The notes: generated by a model from the letters alone, not told the origin. Positions 41,974-50,729 are shown, counted from the stretch's first letter. The stretch: DNA of 64,000 nt from Prauserella_A sp040635515 (GCA_040635515.1 JBEYHY010000006.1:1-64000), one strand, 5' to 3'. Translations and numbers: made by a program.

Positions 41974-43605
41974 TCAGTTCCCCTCAGCCGACGCTTGCTC
42001 ATCGGCGACGAGTGACCCAGCGGAAGGATCCACCGGAACCGCATCGAAGGTTCGCTGCACATCCTGCGTGTTCAGCGAAGCCCCTACCGGCAACAGCTTG
42101 ATGATCGACTCGGGCGCGGGCTTCAGCAGTTTCGCGCCAAGACCGAGCCCCTCGGCGGTCGCGGCGTCGGGTATTCCGTAGCGCAGACCGCGATCCGATA
42201 TGAGCTGAATACTTCCCCGATCGAATGTTTCCTTGGTCGTGGCGGCCCTCACTGCGGCGGCGTACCCGGGCTGCATATAGAAGTTGTCGACCTTCCAACC
42301 GTCCGGACTCGGCGATCCGATCCTCACCACCTGGGGCTCGCCTTGATCATTCTTGGGCCCCGGTGCTTCCGGCAGGACATACACCGACGTTCGTGCATCA
42401 CGATTGGCGCCTTCACCGTCCACACTCCAGCCAACGCACGCACTAGGACGCTGTTCCGGCGGCAAAACCCTCGGGACCACCTCGGGGTAATAATCGACGT
42501 CGAGAAAGTCTTCGCTATTGCGATCGACCGCTGGCACATTTTGCAGCATGTCGGGTGACACGCTCGGAATCTGGCCATCTTCGGTCGTGGTGTTCTGGTA
42601 TCTGATCAGTTCCGCCACAGCCTGCGGAACAAGTTGAACTCCGGACCGAGTCACAACGTAGTAGTCGACACTGTCGGTTCGCTGTGTCGAGAACACCGAC
42701 CCCACCGTAAGCCCGTCAACATCGAATCCCTGTGGTGGCGTTTCAGCACCTTGAATGATCGGCGCCTTCACCTCGCCGACAGCGGGAATAGCATTGAGCA
42801 AACCCCGTGAGATCTCCCGTGTCTGACGAAGATCGAGGTTCAGTGCGTTACGCACAGCACTATTGGTGAGGTCGACCTCTGCCCTTACGGCGTTCGTGTG
42901 ACCGTCACCAGTATCGGTTCCCTGACGATAGATCAAGAAGGTCTTTCCGTTGTCACCGGCGACAAGCAGCGCCTCACTCTGGGCCAGTTCCTCGCCGAGA
43001 TCACCAAGCCCCGCGAAGACCGTGGTCTCCGTCTGTGCCTGCTCACTCCTGACGTCAGAGGGCAGAGACATGTCCAGCTTGGTCTCATCGCACAGCGCCC
43101 AGTCGGAAGAGACGAGCTGGTCCTCCGCCGGTAGCAACTCCGGGCCGTTCGGGATGCCCTGCAAGCGACCGCGCGGAATGTCCTTGAGCTGTTCATCCGG
43201 TACGACAGTCGGTTCGACGACGTTCCCCACGGCACTGACCGGCTGCTGCCCACCTGCTTCGCTGTCGCCTTGCTGTTGCGCCATCAGCATCAACCGGGCG
43301 GAAGCAAGGTTGAACGTCGGCACCAGTTTTTTGGGATTGCCCGACACAACATAGATAGCCCCGGACTGCTCGCCGATGACTATCCCCGAATCGGGTGCTT
43401 TTGGTGCGGGCTTGAACAAACCGAAGACGACGAAACCGAGCATGGCCAGCGCACTGAGCACAGCTCCGACAATCGTCGCCCTCGAATGTGTTCGCATGGG
43501 GTCGTGCAACATCACGGCATCCTTGCGAACAAGCGCGGACTGCATGCGTCGTAGTACGAACCGATAAGCCTGGACTTGTGACTTTGTTGTCGGTGTTGAA
43601 GGCAT
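41974..43605 (-). CDS. eccB: Type VII secretion protein EccB
   Basis: EccB is the periplasm-facing core component of ESX complexes. The 543 residues start with the family signature TKSQVQAYRFVLRRMQSALVRKD, have one membrane helix (about 44-66; IVGAVLSALAMLGFVVFGLF) and a large outer domain with repeats and two cysteines. It is divergent from eccE across 149 bases; the Shine-Dalgarno is weak. Confidence 0.95.
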   Translation of the reverse strand: MPSTPTTKSQVQAYRFVLRRMQSALVRKDAVMLHDPMRTHSRATIVGAVLSALAMLGFVVFGLFKPAPKAPDSGIVIGEQSGAIYVVSGNPKKLVPTFNLASARLMLMAQQQGDSEAGGQQPVSAVGNVVEPTVVPDEQLKDIPRGRLQGIPNGPELLPAEDQLVSSDWALCDETKLDMSLPSDVRSEQAQTETTVFAGLGDLGEELAQSEALLVAGDNGKTFLIYRQGTDTGDGHTNAVRAEVDLTNSAVRNALNLDLRQTREISRGLLNAIPAVGEVKAPIIQGAETPPQGFDVDGLTVGSVFSTQRTDSVDYYVVTRSGVQLVPQAVAELIRYQNTTTEDGQIPSVSPDMLQNVPAVDRNSEDFLDVDYYPEVVPRVLPPEQRPSACVGWSVDGEGANRDARTSVYVLPEAPGPKNDQGEPQVVRIGSPSPDGWKVDNFYMQPGYAAAVRAATTKETFDRGSIQLISDRGLRYGIPDAATAEGLGLGAKLLKPAPESIIKLLPVGASLNTQDVQRTFDAVPVDPSAGSLVADEQASAEGN

Positions 43606-43754
43606 TCTCGACCTACAGCTCTCCCCGTCGCGGTACGGTTTCGCAGGATAGCCGCGCGGGAACCGGTCCGGTGTTGGTTTCCACTAACTCCGATCAATGA
43701 TCGTTCTCTGGACCGGCCAGCGTCGTTGTAATTCGAGGGGAAGAGAACGAGCGA

Positions 43755-45191
43755 ATGTCGGTCACCACTCCTCCACGCCCGCCGGGCCCGCCGCCCGGAC
43801 GTCCACCAGGACCGCCACAACGCCCTCAAGGGCCGGGCGGAGGCGGTCCGCGAGGTCCGAATGGTCCACGAGGACCCCAAGGTCCGGGAGGTCCACCTGG
43901 CAATCGGCCGCCCCGCCCCGGCGCGTCGCCGGCAGGAGACGCGCCGGGAATCGCGCCTCCTGCTCGTCGCCGGTCGCCCGGGACGAAGCTCGGTCCGTTA
44001 CCGGTCGCCAATGTCGTGGTGCTGGAGATCGGCCTCGCGCTCGGCCTCCTTCTCATCGCGATCAACAACTCGCTGCTGTATGTCTCGATCGGGATTGCCG
44101 CTGCCGCGGTGGTTCTTACTTTTCTCCGCTGGGGCGGGCAATGGTTCACGCAGTGGGCCGGTCTGACCGCGCGGTACACATTCCGGCAGCACCTGCGGGT
44201 CGCCACCCCACCCGCACCGGCCAAACTGGAAACGCTCGCGACGGAGGACCGCAACAACGGGGTCATCGGCCCTGACGACGCAAGGGTCAAGCTGCTGCGG
44301 CTTGTTGTCCCGGATCTCGTGGTGGCGCAAGGAATCGACCACGAGCACCAGACGGTGGGACTGTCCTGGCACGATGGCACGTGGACGGCGGTGCTGCTCG
44401 TCGAACCGACTCCCGCGTTGGTCACACAAGCCGGAGGAGCGCCGAGTCTGCCGCTCTCAGCATTGGCGCCATGCCTCAAGGACCGTGGAGTGGTGCTGGA
44501 TTCCATCCAAATGATCTGGCACTGCTATCCGGGAAGCGCGGCGCTGCCGACCGATTCACCGGCACTCAGTTCCTATCTGGAGGTGCTTGGCCCGCTTCCC
44601 GCCGCGGCTCGGCGAACGACGTGGGTCACGATCAAGCTCGATCCGCGCCGCTGCGCGGCGGCGGTCCGCGAACGTGGTGGTGGCGTCGTCGGTGCGCATC
44701 GCGCGTTGCTCGGAGCGTTGTCGCGGGTGCGCAACGCCCTTGAGTCTCGTGGGGTTCCGACGCGACCCCTCGACCCCGACGAACTGCTACGTGCCGGTAC
44801 TTCCGCGGGCGAACTGACGCGAGTCGCGGGCTCGCGGTCCCAGGTGGGGCTCACCGAACGGTGGACGGGCGTCACGGCTGCCGGAATCGGGCATGCCAGT
44901 TATGCGATCACCGGGTGGCCGAAAGGCAAGATCGCCAACAGCCTGAACATGTTGACGAGTGTCAGGGCACTGTCGGCGACGGTGGCGATGTCGATCTCCC
45001 CTTCCGAGGAAGATCAACGTGTTGGGTTGCGCGGCGTCGTCAGGCTCAGCGCACGCACTCCGCAGGAGCTGGATACGGCAGACCGCCGGTTGCTCTCCAT
45101 TTCCGACCGCATAGGCGTCACACTCACGCCCCTGCAGGGCAGGCACGCGGCAGGTTTCGCCGCGACGCTGCCGTTGGGAGGTTCGGCATGA
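43755..45191 (+). CDS. eccE: Type VII secretion protein EccE
   Basis: The 478 residues begin with about 75 residues of Pro/Gly/Arg-rich sequence, then two membrane helices (about 84-103 and 107-122) and a soluble domain like that of EccE (TVGLSWHDGTWTAVLLVEP, ASYAITGWPKG). EccE completes the ESX membrane complex at its periphery. From memory the ESX-4 locus of M. tuberculosis lacks eccE while that of M. abscessus has it, so this locus looks complete. GAGGGGAAG lies upstream of the ATG. The stop overlaps the next gene by ATGA. Confidence 0.88.
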   Translation: MSVTTPPRPPGPPPGRPPGPPQRPQGPGGGGPRGPNGPRGPQGPGGPPGNRPPRPGASPAGDAPGIAPPARRRSPGTKLGPLPVANVVVLEIGLALGLLLIAINNSLLYVSIGIAAAAVVLTFLRWGGQWFTQWAGLTARYTFRQHLRVATPPAPAKLETLATEDRNNGVIGPDDARVKLLRLVVPDLVVAQGIDHEHQTVGLSWHDGTWTAVLLVEPTPALVTQAGGAPSLPLSALAPCLKDRGVVLDSIQMIWHCYPGSAALPTDSPALSSYLEVLGPLPAAARRTTWVTIKLDPRRCAAAVRERGGGVVGAHRALLGALSRVRNALESRGVPTRPLDPDELLRAGTSAGELTRVAGSRSQVGLTERWTGVTAAGIGHASYAITGWPKGKIANSLNMLTSVRALSATVAMSISPSEEDQRVGLRGVVRLSARTPQELDTADRRLLSISDRIGVTLTPLQGRHAAGFAATLPLGGSA

Positions 45192-45910
45192 CCTCACGGG
45201 TGCACGACGGGCACACAACGCTCGGGGTCGCCCCCGAGTTCACGGTGGATCCGGCCCTGTTGGATGCGATCAGCCCTTCGGGCGACCGCGGTGGGGTCGT
45301 CCTGGGGTCGGGTTTGCAAGGCGAGCCATTGACCATCTCAGCGTTGCGGTCGACACCCACTCGCATCGTGGTGCTCGGAGGGCTCTACCTGGCAAGGCAA
45401 GTAGCCATGCGGGCGATGGCCGTAGGTGCATGGGTGGTCGTGGCCACGGGTCGCCCGACGGCGTGGCATGTGTTGTCCAAGGCGGCAAGCGGGCAATCGA
45501 CCGGAAAGCCATCGCTGTTGGTGCAGGTCCGCCGTCTCTCGCCGGTGGAGCTCCCCAGAGCGTCGGAGGACGCGCCTCTGCTGGTGGTACATGACGGCGG
45601 ACCGACTCCGCAGGATCTGTTCCCGCCAAGATCACCATGGCAGACGACGCTGTACGTGCTGCCCTATTTGCATCCGCAGGCCGATGCGATCGCGAATGCC
45701 GCGGATCTGGTGCTGATGCAGCGTTTGCCCGCGGGGCAGGCAGAGCTGGCGGCGAGAATCTGGCGACTTCCACCACAGATGATGCGGCAACTGATGACGT
45801 TGAAGGACGATCAGATCGTCGCGCTGGGCCGAAACTTGTGGCGTCCGCTTCGCCTCGTGACGACGACCAAAGAACAGCAGATCCTCGGCCCAATCCGCCG
45901 AGGCGACTGA
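45188..45910 (+). CDS. EccE-coupled hypothetical protein
   Basis: A 240-residue soluble protein, coupled to eccE by an ATGA overlap. No signal peptide or membrane helix is visible. Strand-rich segments (RIVVLGGLYLARQVAMRAMAVGAWVVVATGR, LLVQVRRLSPVELP, LLVVHDGG, LVLMQRLPAGQAELAARIWRL) suggest an alpha/beta fold that resembles a degenerate P-loop or FHA-less EccE tail, but no Walker motif is present. I do not recognise the family. Position says it works with the secretion machine. Confidence 0.75.
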   Translation: MTSRVHDGHTTLGVAPEFTVDPALLDAISPSGDRGGVVLGSGLQGEPLTISALRSTPTRIVVLGGLYLARQVAMRAMAVGAWVVVATGRPTAWHVLSKAASGQSTGKPSLLVQVRRLSPVELPRASEDAPLLVVHDGGPTPQDLFPPRSPWQTTLYVLPYLHPQADAIANAADLVLMQRLPAGQAELAARIWRLPPQMMRQLMTLKDDQIVALGRNLWRPLRLVTTTKEQQILGPIRRGD

Positions 45911-45973
45911 CCTGAACAGCGTTTAGCCCGCTAACTGCGCTCGCCTCAGTTAGCGGGCTAAACGCTGTTCAGG
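45911..45973. repeat. Inverted pair of palindromic repeats forming a 27-bp stem
   Basis: Two copies of the repeat family, 45911-45937 and 45947-45973, are exact reverse complements around a 9-base centre (CGCTCGCCT). The left arm begins at the base after the stop codon of the 240-aa protein gene. It can fold as one 27-bp hairpin or two small ones and probably ends eccE operon transcription. Confidence 0.93.
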
Positions 45974-46108
45974 GGTCGGGGCTCCGTTCCTGGTGCTCCG
46001 CGTTGTCATACAACTCCACCCTGTGGACAACTCGTCCTCTGTGGACAAGACGATCGATTTTCGGCGTCCCGCGAAATTATTGTCGGTGTTGCGCATCAAC
46101 CTACGAGA

Positions 46109-47023
46109 ATGATCAAAACAACGAGACTCGAAGAACTCACCGACGTCTTCCGCGGTTCGCTGGCACGCGCCGAAGGACTTGTCACCGCTGCCCAGTTGCG
46201 CGGCCCTCGATTCCGCAGACTGTTTCAAGACGTCTATGCACCCGCCCATCTACCGGTGACTCACGAACTCCGTTGCCGAGGGGCCGCACTCATCGTGCCG
46301 CCTGATGCGGTTCTGACTGGACGGTCGGCGGCGACCGTCCTGGGCGTGACCTTGGCAAGACCACACGATCCGGTGGAGTTCGTGGTGCCGGAGAAGGCAC
46401 GTTTTGGTCCCATAAAAGGAATTCACGTACGTCGCACCGAACTCAAGCGAAAGGAATCGCGGCCATGGCAGCAGGTACGCATAGCGCGGCCGACCCGTGT
46501 GGCCGTTGACCTCCTGCTCCGGCTCTCACCACGAACTCATGGCTGGGTTCGCCAGCTACGTATCGCCGTTCCCGATCTCGACGCGTTTCTGCGGTCCAAA
46601 CTGGTCTCAGCTCGAGCTCTGGAGCACTCGCTCTCCCATCGTAGGAACCGCGGAATCCGGCTCGCGCGACAGGCGTTCCTGCTATCCGATGTTCGTGCGG
46701 AATCACTGCCCGAGTCGGAACTCCGAGTCGTGCTGCAAGCTGAGGGATTCGCCCCGACACCTCAGTACCGGATCATCAAGCGGGGGCGAGAAGTTGCTCG
46801 ACTCGATCTTGCGCTGGCAGAAGACAAGGTCGCGGTGGAGTATGACGGGCGATGGCATCGCAAACGCAAGCACATTCGCCATGACAAGGCGAGACGACGA
46901 AGATTGATCAGGGATGGCTGGCGCTGCGTCGTGGTCACTGCCGAGCAACTCGCCGGCGACTACATCAAGATCATCGACGAGGTTCGCGCAGCGCAGCAAG
47001 AGACTAGCCTGTCTCCGAAATAG
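46109..47023 (+). CDS. DUF559/AbiEi-like protein with endonuclease-type C-terminus
   Basis: A 304-residue protein of a type frequent in actinobacteria. The N-terminal part (about 1-80; EGLVTAAQLRGPRFRRLFQDVYAP) resembles the helix-turn-helix of AbiEi-type proteins. The C-terminus (about 215-290) has the DUF559/Vsr-type PD-(D/E)XK pattern: ARLDLALAEDKVAVEYDGRWH, then HDKARRRRLIRDGWRCVVVT. Nuclease activity is possible but unproven and no partner toxin is adjacent. Upstream GC content drops around 46070-46110, where its promoter should lie. Its end overlaps the convergent truA by 20 bases. Confidence 0.75.
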   Translation: MIKTTRLEELTDVFRGSLARAEGLVTAAQLRGPRFRRLFQDVYAPAHLPVTHELRCRGAALIVPPDAVLTGRSAATVLGVTLARPHDPVEFVVPEKARFGPIKGIHVRRTELKRKESRPWQQVRIARPTRVAVDLLLRLSPRTHGWVRQLRIAVPDLDAFLRSKLVSARALEHSLSHRRNRGIRLARQAFLLSDVRAESLPESELRVVLQAEGFAPTPQYRIIKRGREVARLDLALAEDKVAVEYDGRWHRKRKHIRHDKARRRRLIRDGWRCVVVTAEQLAGDYIKIIDEVRAAQQETSLSPK

Positions 47024-47849
47024 CGCTCCGCACGTTTCGCGTCTTTTCGGCGCGAGCGGCAAGATCGGCATCCGACGGGTAGTCAACGGCGACAAGCGTA
47101 AGCCCATGCGCCGGCGCGACAGCGCTCCCCCGGATCCGGCTTTCGAGGACTTCAGCGGGCCAACTGTCGTCTCGGCGCCCATCACCAACCAGCAGGAGCG
47201 CACCGACCAAGCTTCGTACCATCGAGTGACAGAAGGCGTCCGCGGACACGTTCACGTGTACTTCGTGTTCGGCTACCCGACAGCACTCCAAGCGCTGCAG
47301 CTCGCGGACAGTCGTGGCACCCTCGCGCTGCTTACAGTAGGCCGCGAAATCGTGTAAGCCGACCAACGCAGCGCCGGCTTCGTTCATGGCGTCAACGGAA
47401 ATAGGGCGGCCCCACGGGAGGGTGTCCCGCCGCCTCAGCGGATCAACACCCCAAGGCGCGTCCGAAACCTGATACCGGTAGTGCCTGCGGATCGCCGAGA
47501 ACCGCGCGTCAAAGCCTCCGGGGGCAACAGCAACTCCAACCACACGGACATCTGCGGGCAGAATGCGGTTCCAGCGGTGCCGCATTCGTTGCAGGTCAAC
47601 AATGCCGTTCTCGTCCACCGGCACCCTGCCGGCCCGCGTTTCGCCCGCTAAAGGCGTCACGTCGACGTGGACCACTTGACGGGCTGCGTGGACACCGGCA
47701 TCGGTTCGGCCGGCAACGACGACCGACCGGGCTACGGCGGCTCCCGGGGGCTGCTTGGCGAGGGCATCCTCCAGTACGCCTTGAACCGTGCGGCGTTCCG
47801 GCTGCCGCGCCCAGCCGGAAAAGTCGGTCCCGTCGTAACTCAGGTCCAA
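47004..47849 (-). CDS. truA: tRNA pseudouridine(38-40) synthase TruA
   Basis: TruA makes pseudouridine at positions 38-40 of the anticodon arm. About 281 residues: LDLSYDGTDFSGWARQPERRTVQG, the catalytic Asp in VVAGRTDAGVHA, HYRYQVSD and SMVRSLVGALLLVG. No ATG or GTG exists in frame between the rplQ stop and the homologous part; the first usable codon is TTG at 47849, and the expected VRLRLDLS start has a GTT codon. A long hairpin lies just upstream. A palindromic repeat lies in frame near residue 65. Confidence 0.92.
   Translation of the reverse strand: MDLSYDGTDFSGWARQPERRTVQGVLEDALAKQPPGAAVARSVVVAGRTDAGVHAARQVVHVDVTPLAGETRAGRVPVDENGIVDLQRMRHRWNRILPADVRVVGVAVAPGGFDARFSAIRRHYRYQVSDAPWGVDPLRRRDTLPWGRPISVDAMNEAGAALVGLHDFAAYCKQREGATTVRELQRLECCRVAEHEVHVNVSADAFCHSMVRSLVGALLLVGDGRRDDSWPAEVLESRIRGSAVAPAHGLTLVAVDYPSDADLAARAEKTRNVRSAISETG
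47635..47656. repeat. Palindromic repeat inside truA
   Basis: CGCGTTTCGC-CC-GCTAAAGGCG, a copy with three changes from the core, read in frame as TPLAGETR of TruA in a surface-loop region. Confidence 0.65.
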
Positions 47850-47857
47850 ACGCAGAC

Positions 47858-47898
47858 GAACGAGCCCGCCCTCCCCAACGGGAGTGGCGGGCTCGTTC
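47858..47898 (-). terminator. rplQ-truA intercistronic hairpin
   Basis: GAACGAGCCCGCC and its exact reverse complement form a 13-bp stem, and CTCCC/GGGAG can extend it inside the loop. It begins 20 bases after the rplQ stop and ends 8 bases before the TTG start of truA. It is either the terminator of the rpoA-rplQ operon or an attenuator of truA. Confidence 0.75.
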
Positions 47899-47917
47899 CT
47901 GGCGTGTTCAGCCGACG

Positions 47918-48469
47918 TCAGGACTCGTCCTTCTTGTCAGCGGGCTCTTCGGCCGAATCGGCTTCCGGCTTCTCCTCGGCGGCGGAATCAGCCGAGGCGT
48001 CCGCGTCGTCAGCCACTTCTTCGGACTTGGTCTCGTCGGCAACAGGCGCCGCCTCGGCCTTGTCCTTGGCGAACTTCGTCTTCCGCGCCGCCTCGGCCTC
48101 GGAAGTCACGGTCTTCTCGGACACCAGTTCAATGACCGCCATGGGCGCGTTGTCGCCCTTGCGCGGCAGAGTCCTGGTGATACGAACGTAACCACCGTTG
48201 CGGTCCTCGAAGAACGGACCGATCTCGGCCATCAGCTTGTGCACGACGTCTTTGTCGCGGATGACCCGCATGATCTGACGCCGATTGTGCAGGTCACCGC
48301 GCTTGGCCTTGGTGATGATCTTCTCGGCCAGTGGCCGCACGCGCTTGGCCTTGGCCTCGGTGGTGGTGATCTTGCCGTGTTCGAACAGTGACGTGGCCAG
48401 GTTCGCCAGCATCAGCCGTTCGTGCGACGGCGATCCACCGAGACGGGCTCCCTTGGTGGGGGTGGGCAT
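47918..48469 (-). CDS. rplQ: 50S ribosomal protein L17
   Basis: The 183 residues contain the full L17 core (MPTPTKGARLGGSPSHERLMLANLATSLF, RPLAEKIITKAKRGDLHNRRQI, RNGGYVRI) and a 65-residue acidic Ala/Glu/Asp tail, a length usual in actinobacteria. It follows rpoA by 79 bases. Confidence 0.98.
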   Translation of the reverse strand: MPTPTKGARLGGSPSHERLMLANLATSLFEHGKITTTEAKAKRVRPLAEKIITKAKRGDLHNRRQIMRVIRDKDVVHKLMAEIGPFFEDRNGGYVRITRTLPRKGDNAPMAVIELVSEKTVTSEAEAARKTKFAKDKAEAAPVADETKSEEVADDADASADSAAEEKPEADSAEEPADKKDES

Positions 48470-48548
48470 CGGTTCTCCTCGTTCAACTTCTCAGTCGTCA
48501 GACCAAGCGGTCCACAATGGATAGACACTGCGGACCGCTATTCCGGTC

Positions 48549-49607
48549 CTACAACTGCTCCGTCTCTGCGTAATCCTGGCCATCGTCGTGGCCGGTGTCG
48601 GAAAGGCTGTCGGCGCTTCCCCAACCCTCGCCCTCGTAGCTGGAGGCAGCCGCCGTCGGGTCGAACCCCGGCGGGCTGTCCTTGAGCGTGAGGCCGAGGC
48701 CGACGAGCTTCATCTTGACCTCGTCGATCGACTTGGCGCCGAAGTTGCGAATGTCGAGCAGGTCGGCCTCGCTGCGCGAGACCAATTCGCCGACGGTGTG
48801 GATCCCCTCGCGCTTGAGGCAGTTGTACGACCGGACCGTGAGGTCGAGGTCCTCGATCGGCATCGCGTAGGCGGCGATGGTGTCCGCCTCCTGCGGCGAC
48901 GGACCGATCTCGATGCCTTCCGCGTCGACGTTGAGCTCCCTGGCAAGGCCAAACAGCTCGACCAGCGTCTTACCGGCGGAAGCGACAGCGTCCCTCGGCG
49001 TGATCGACGGCTTGGTCTCCACATCGAGGATCAGCTTGTCGAAGTCGGTCCGCTGCTCGACACGGGTTGCCTCGACCTTGTAGGTCACCTTGAGGACCGG
49101 CGAGTAGATCGAGTCGACCGGGATGCGACCGATTTCGGCTCCTGCCTGCTTGTTCTGCAGGGCGGGAACGTAACCGCGGCCGCGCTCGACAACGAGTTCG
49201 ATCTCCAGCTTGCCTTTTCCGTTCAGCGAGGCAATGTGCAGATCCGGGTTGTGCACGGTGACACCGGCCGGCGGCACGATGTCGGCCGCGGTGACCTCAC
49301 CAGGGCCCTGCTTGCGCAGGTACATGGTGACCGGCTCGTCCTCTTCGGAGGAAACGACGAGTTCCTTGAGGTTGAGGATGATCTCGGTGACATCCTCCTT
49401 CACCCCGGGAACGGTGGTGAACTCGTGCAGGACACCGTCGATGCGGATGCTGGTGACCGCCGCGCCCGGAATGGACGACAGCAGCGTGCGCCGCAGCGAG
49501 TTGCCGAGCGTGTAGCCGAAGCCGGGCTCCAACGGCTCGATGGTGAACCGGGAGCGAGTCTCGTTGACCGTCTCTTCGCCGAGAGTCGGCCGCTGGGAAA
49601 TCAGCAC
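48549..49607 (-). CDS. rpoA: RNA polymerase alpha subunit
   Basis: The 352 residues comprise the dimerising N-terminal domain (about 1-230; RFTIEPLEPGFGYTLGNSLRRTLLSSIPG) and the C-terminal domain that binds UP elements and activators (about 250-320; LDLTVRSYNCLKREGIHTVGEL, NFGAKSIDEVKMKL), plus an acidic tail. The GTG at 49607 is preceded by AAGGAAAG; 28 codons of upstream open frame have no similarity. Confidence 0.98.
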   Translation of the reverse strand: MLISQRPTLGEETVNETRSRFTIEPLEPGFGYTLGNSLRRTLLSSIPGAAVTSIRIDGVLHEFTTVPGVKEDVTEIILNLKELVVSSEEDEPVTMYLRKQGPGEVTAADIVPPAGVTVHNPDLHIASLNGKGKLEIELVVERGRGYVPALQNKQAGAEIGRIPVDSIYSPVLKVTYKVEATRVEQRTDFDKLILDVETKPSITPRDAVASAGKTLVELFGLARELNVDAEGIEIGPSPQEADTIAAYAMPIEDLDLTVRSYNCLKREGIHTVGELVSRSEADLLDIRNFGAKSIDEVKMKLVGLGLTLKDSPPGFDPTAAASSYEGEGWGSADSLSDTGHDDGQDYAETEQL

Positions 49608-49695
49608 TTTCCTTACTTCCTTTCCTGCCGGCGCCCGCCATATGACGCCGAAAGGTGTGGCGTAGCGGCGGCGCACTCGGGGCGCCGCCACCAGA

Positions 49696-50301
49696 TCACT
49701 TCGAGTAGAACTCGACGATCAGCTGTTCCTGCACGGGGACCTCGATCTGCGCACGCTCGGGCAACTGGTGCACGAGGATGCGGAGGTTCGAGGGAACGAC
49801 CTGCAGCCAAGCGGGAATGGGCCGCTCGCCCATCGCTTCCTTCGCAGCAACGAACGGCAGCATCTGCATCGACTTGGGACGCACATCGATGATGTCGAAC
49901 TTGGAAACCCGGAAGCTGGGAATGTTGACCTTCTCGCCGTTCACGACGAAGTGGCCGTGGCTGACGAGCTGACGAGCCTGGCGCCGGGTGCGAGCGAGAC
50001 CCGCACGGTAAACGACGTTGTCCAGCCTCGATTCGAGGATCTGCAGCAGGTTCTCACCCGTCTTGCCAGCACGACGGGCTGCTTCCTCGTAGTAGCGCTT
50101 GAACTGGCGCTCGAGAATGCCGTAGGTGTGCCGGGCCTTCTGCTTCTCCTGGAGCTGCAGCAGGTATTCGCTCTCCTTGACCCTGCCGCGGCCGTGCTGG
50201 CCGGGCGGGTAAGGGCGACGCTCGAAAGCCTGGTCGCCGCCGATGAGGTCAACTTTGAGACGCCGCGAGACACGAGTCGCGGGGCCGGTGTAGCGAGCCA
50301 T
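49696..50301 (-). CDS. rpsD: 30S ribosomal protein S4
   Basis: S4 nucleates 16S rRNA assembly. The 201 residues show the S4 RNA-binding domain (LARTRRQARQLVSHGHFVVNGEKVNIPSF) and the end IEVPVQEQLIVEFYSK. The N-terminal region lacks the zinc-type cysteines, so it is the zinc-free form. Confidence 0.98.
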   Translation of the reverse strand: MARYTGPATRVSRRLKVDLIGGDQAFERRPYPPGQHGRGRVKESEYLLQLQEKQKARHTYGILERQFKRYYEEAARRAGKTGENLLQILESRLDNVVYRAGLARTRRQARQLVSHGHFVVNGEKVNIPSFRVSKFDIIDVRPKSMQMLPFVAAKEAMGERPIPAWLQVVPSNLRILVHQLPERAQIEVPVQEQLIVEFYSK

Positions 50302-50324
50302 GTGTTCTTACTCCTCCCCGTTCC

Positions 50325-50729
50325 TCAGACCCGGCGCCGCTTGGGCGGGCGGCAGCCGTTGTGAGGCTGCGGGGTCACGTCCTGGATGGTGCCGACCTCA
50401 AGACCGGCCGCCTGCAGCGATCGGATCGCGGTCTCCCTGCCGGAGCCGGGGCCCTTCACGAACACGTCGACCTTCTTCATGCCGTGTTCGGCGGCCTTGC
50501 GCGCGGCGTTCTCAGCGGCCATCTGCGCCGCGAACGGCGTGGACTTGCGGGAGCCCTTGAAGCCGACGTGGCCGGAAGAGGCCCACGAGATCACAGCGCC
50601 GTTGGGGTCGGTGATGGAGATGATGGTGTTGTTGAACGTGCTCTTGATGTGCGCATGGCCATGAGCGACGTTTTTCTTTTCCTTGCGCCTGACCTTCTTG
50701 GCGCCGGAAGTACGAGCCTTCGGTGGCAT
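50325..50729 (-). CDS. rpsK: 30S ribosomal protein S11
   Basis: The 134 residues include HIKSTFNNTIISITDPNGAVISWASSG, KGSRKSTPFAAQ and the end DVTPQPHNGCRPPKRRRV of the platform protein S11. A 204-base space parts it from rpsM, longer than elsewhere in the cluster; no gene or structure stood out there. Confidence 0.98.
   Translation of the reverse strand: MPPKARTSGAKKVRRKEKKNVAHGHAHIKSTFNNTIISITDPNGAVISWASSGHVGFKGSRKSTPFAAQMAAENAARKAAEHGMKKVDVFVKGPGSGRETAIRSLQAAGLEVGTIQDVTPQPHNGCRPPKRRRV

Noticed and set aside
47140..47165. CTTCAGC-GG-GCCAACTGTC inside truA, similar to the palindromic repeats.
   Set aside because: Too many mismatches in both arms; likely chance.
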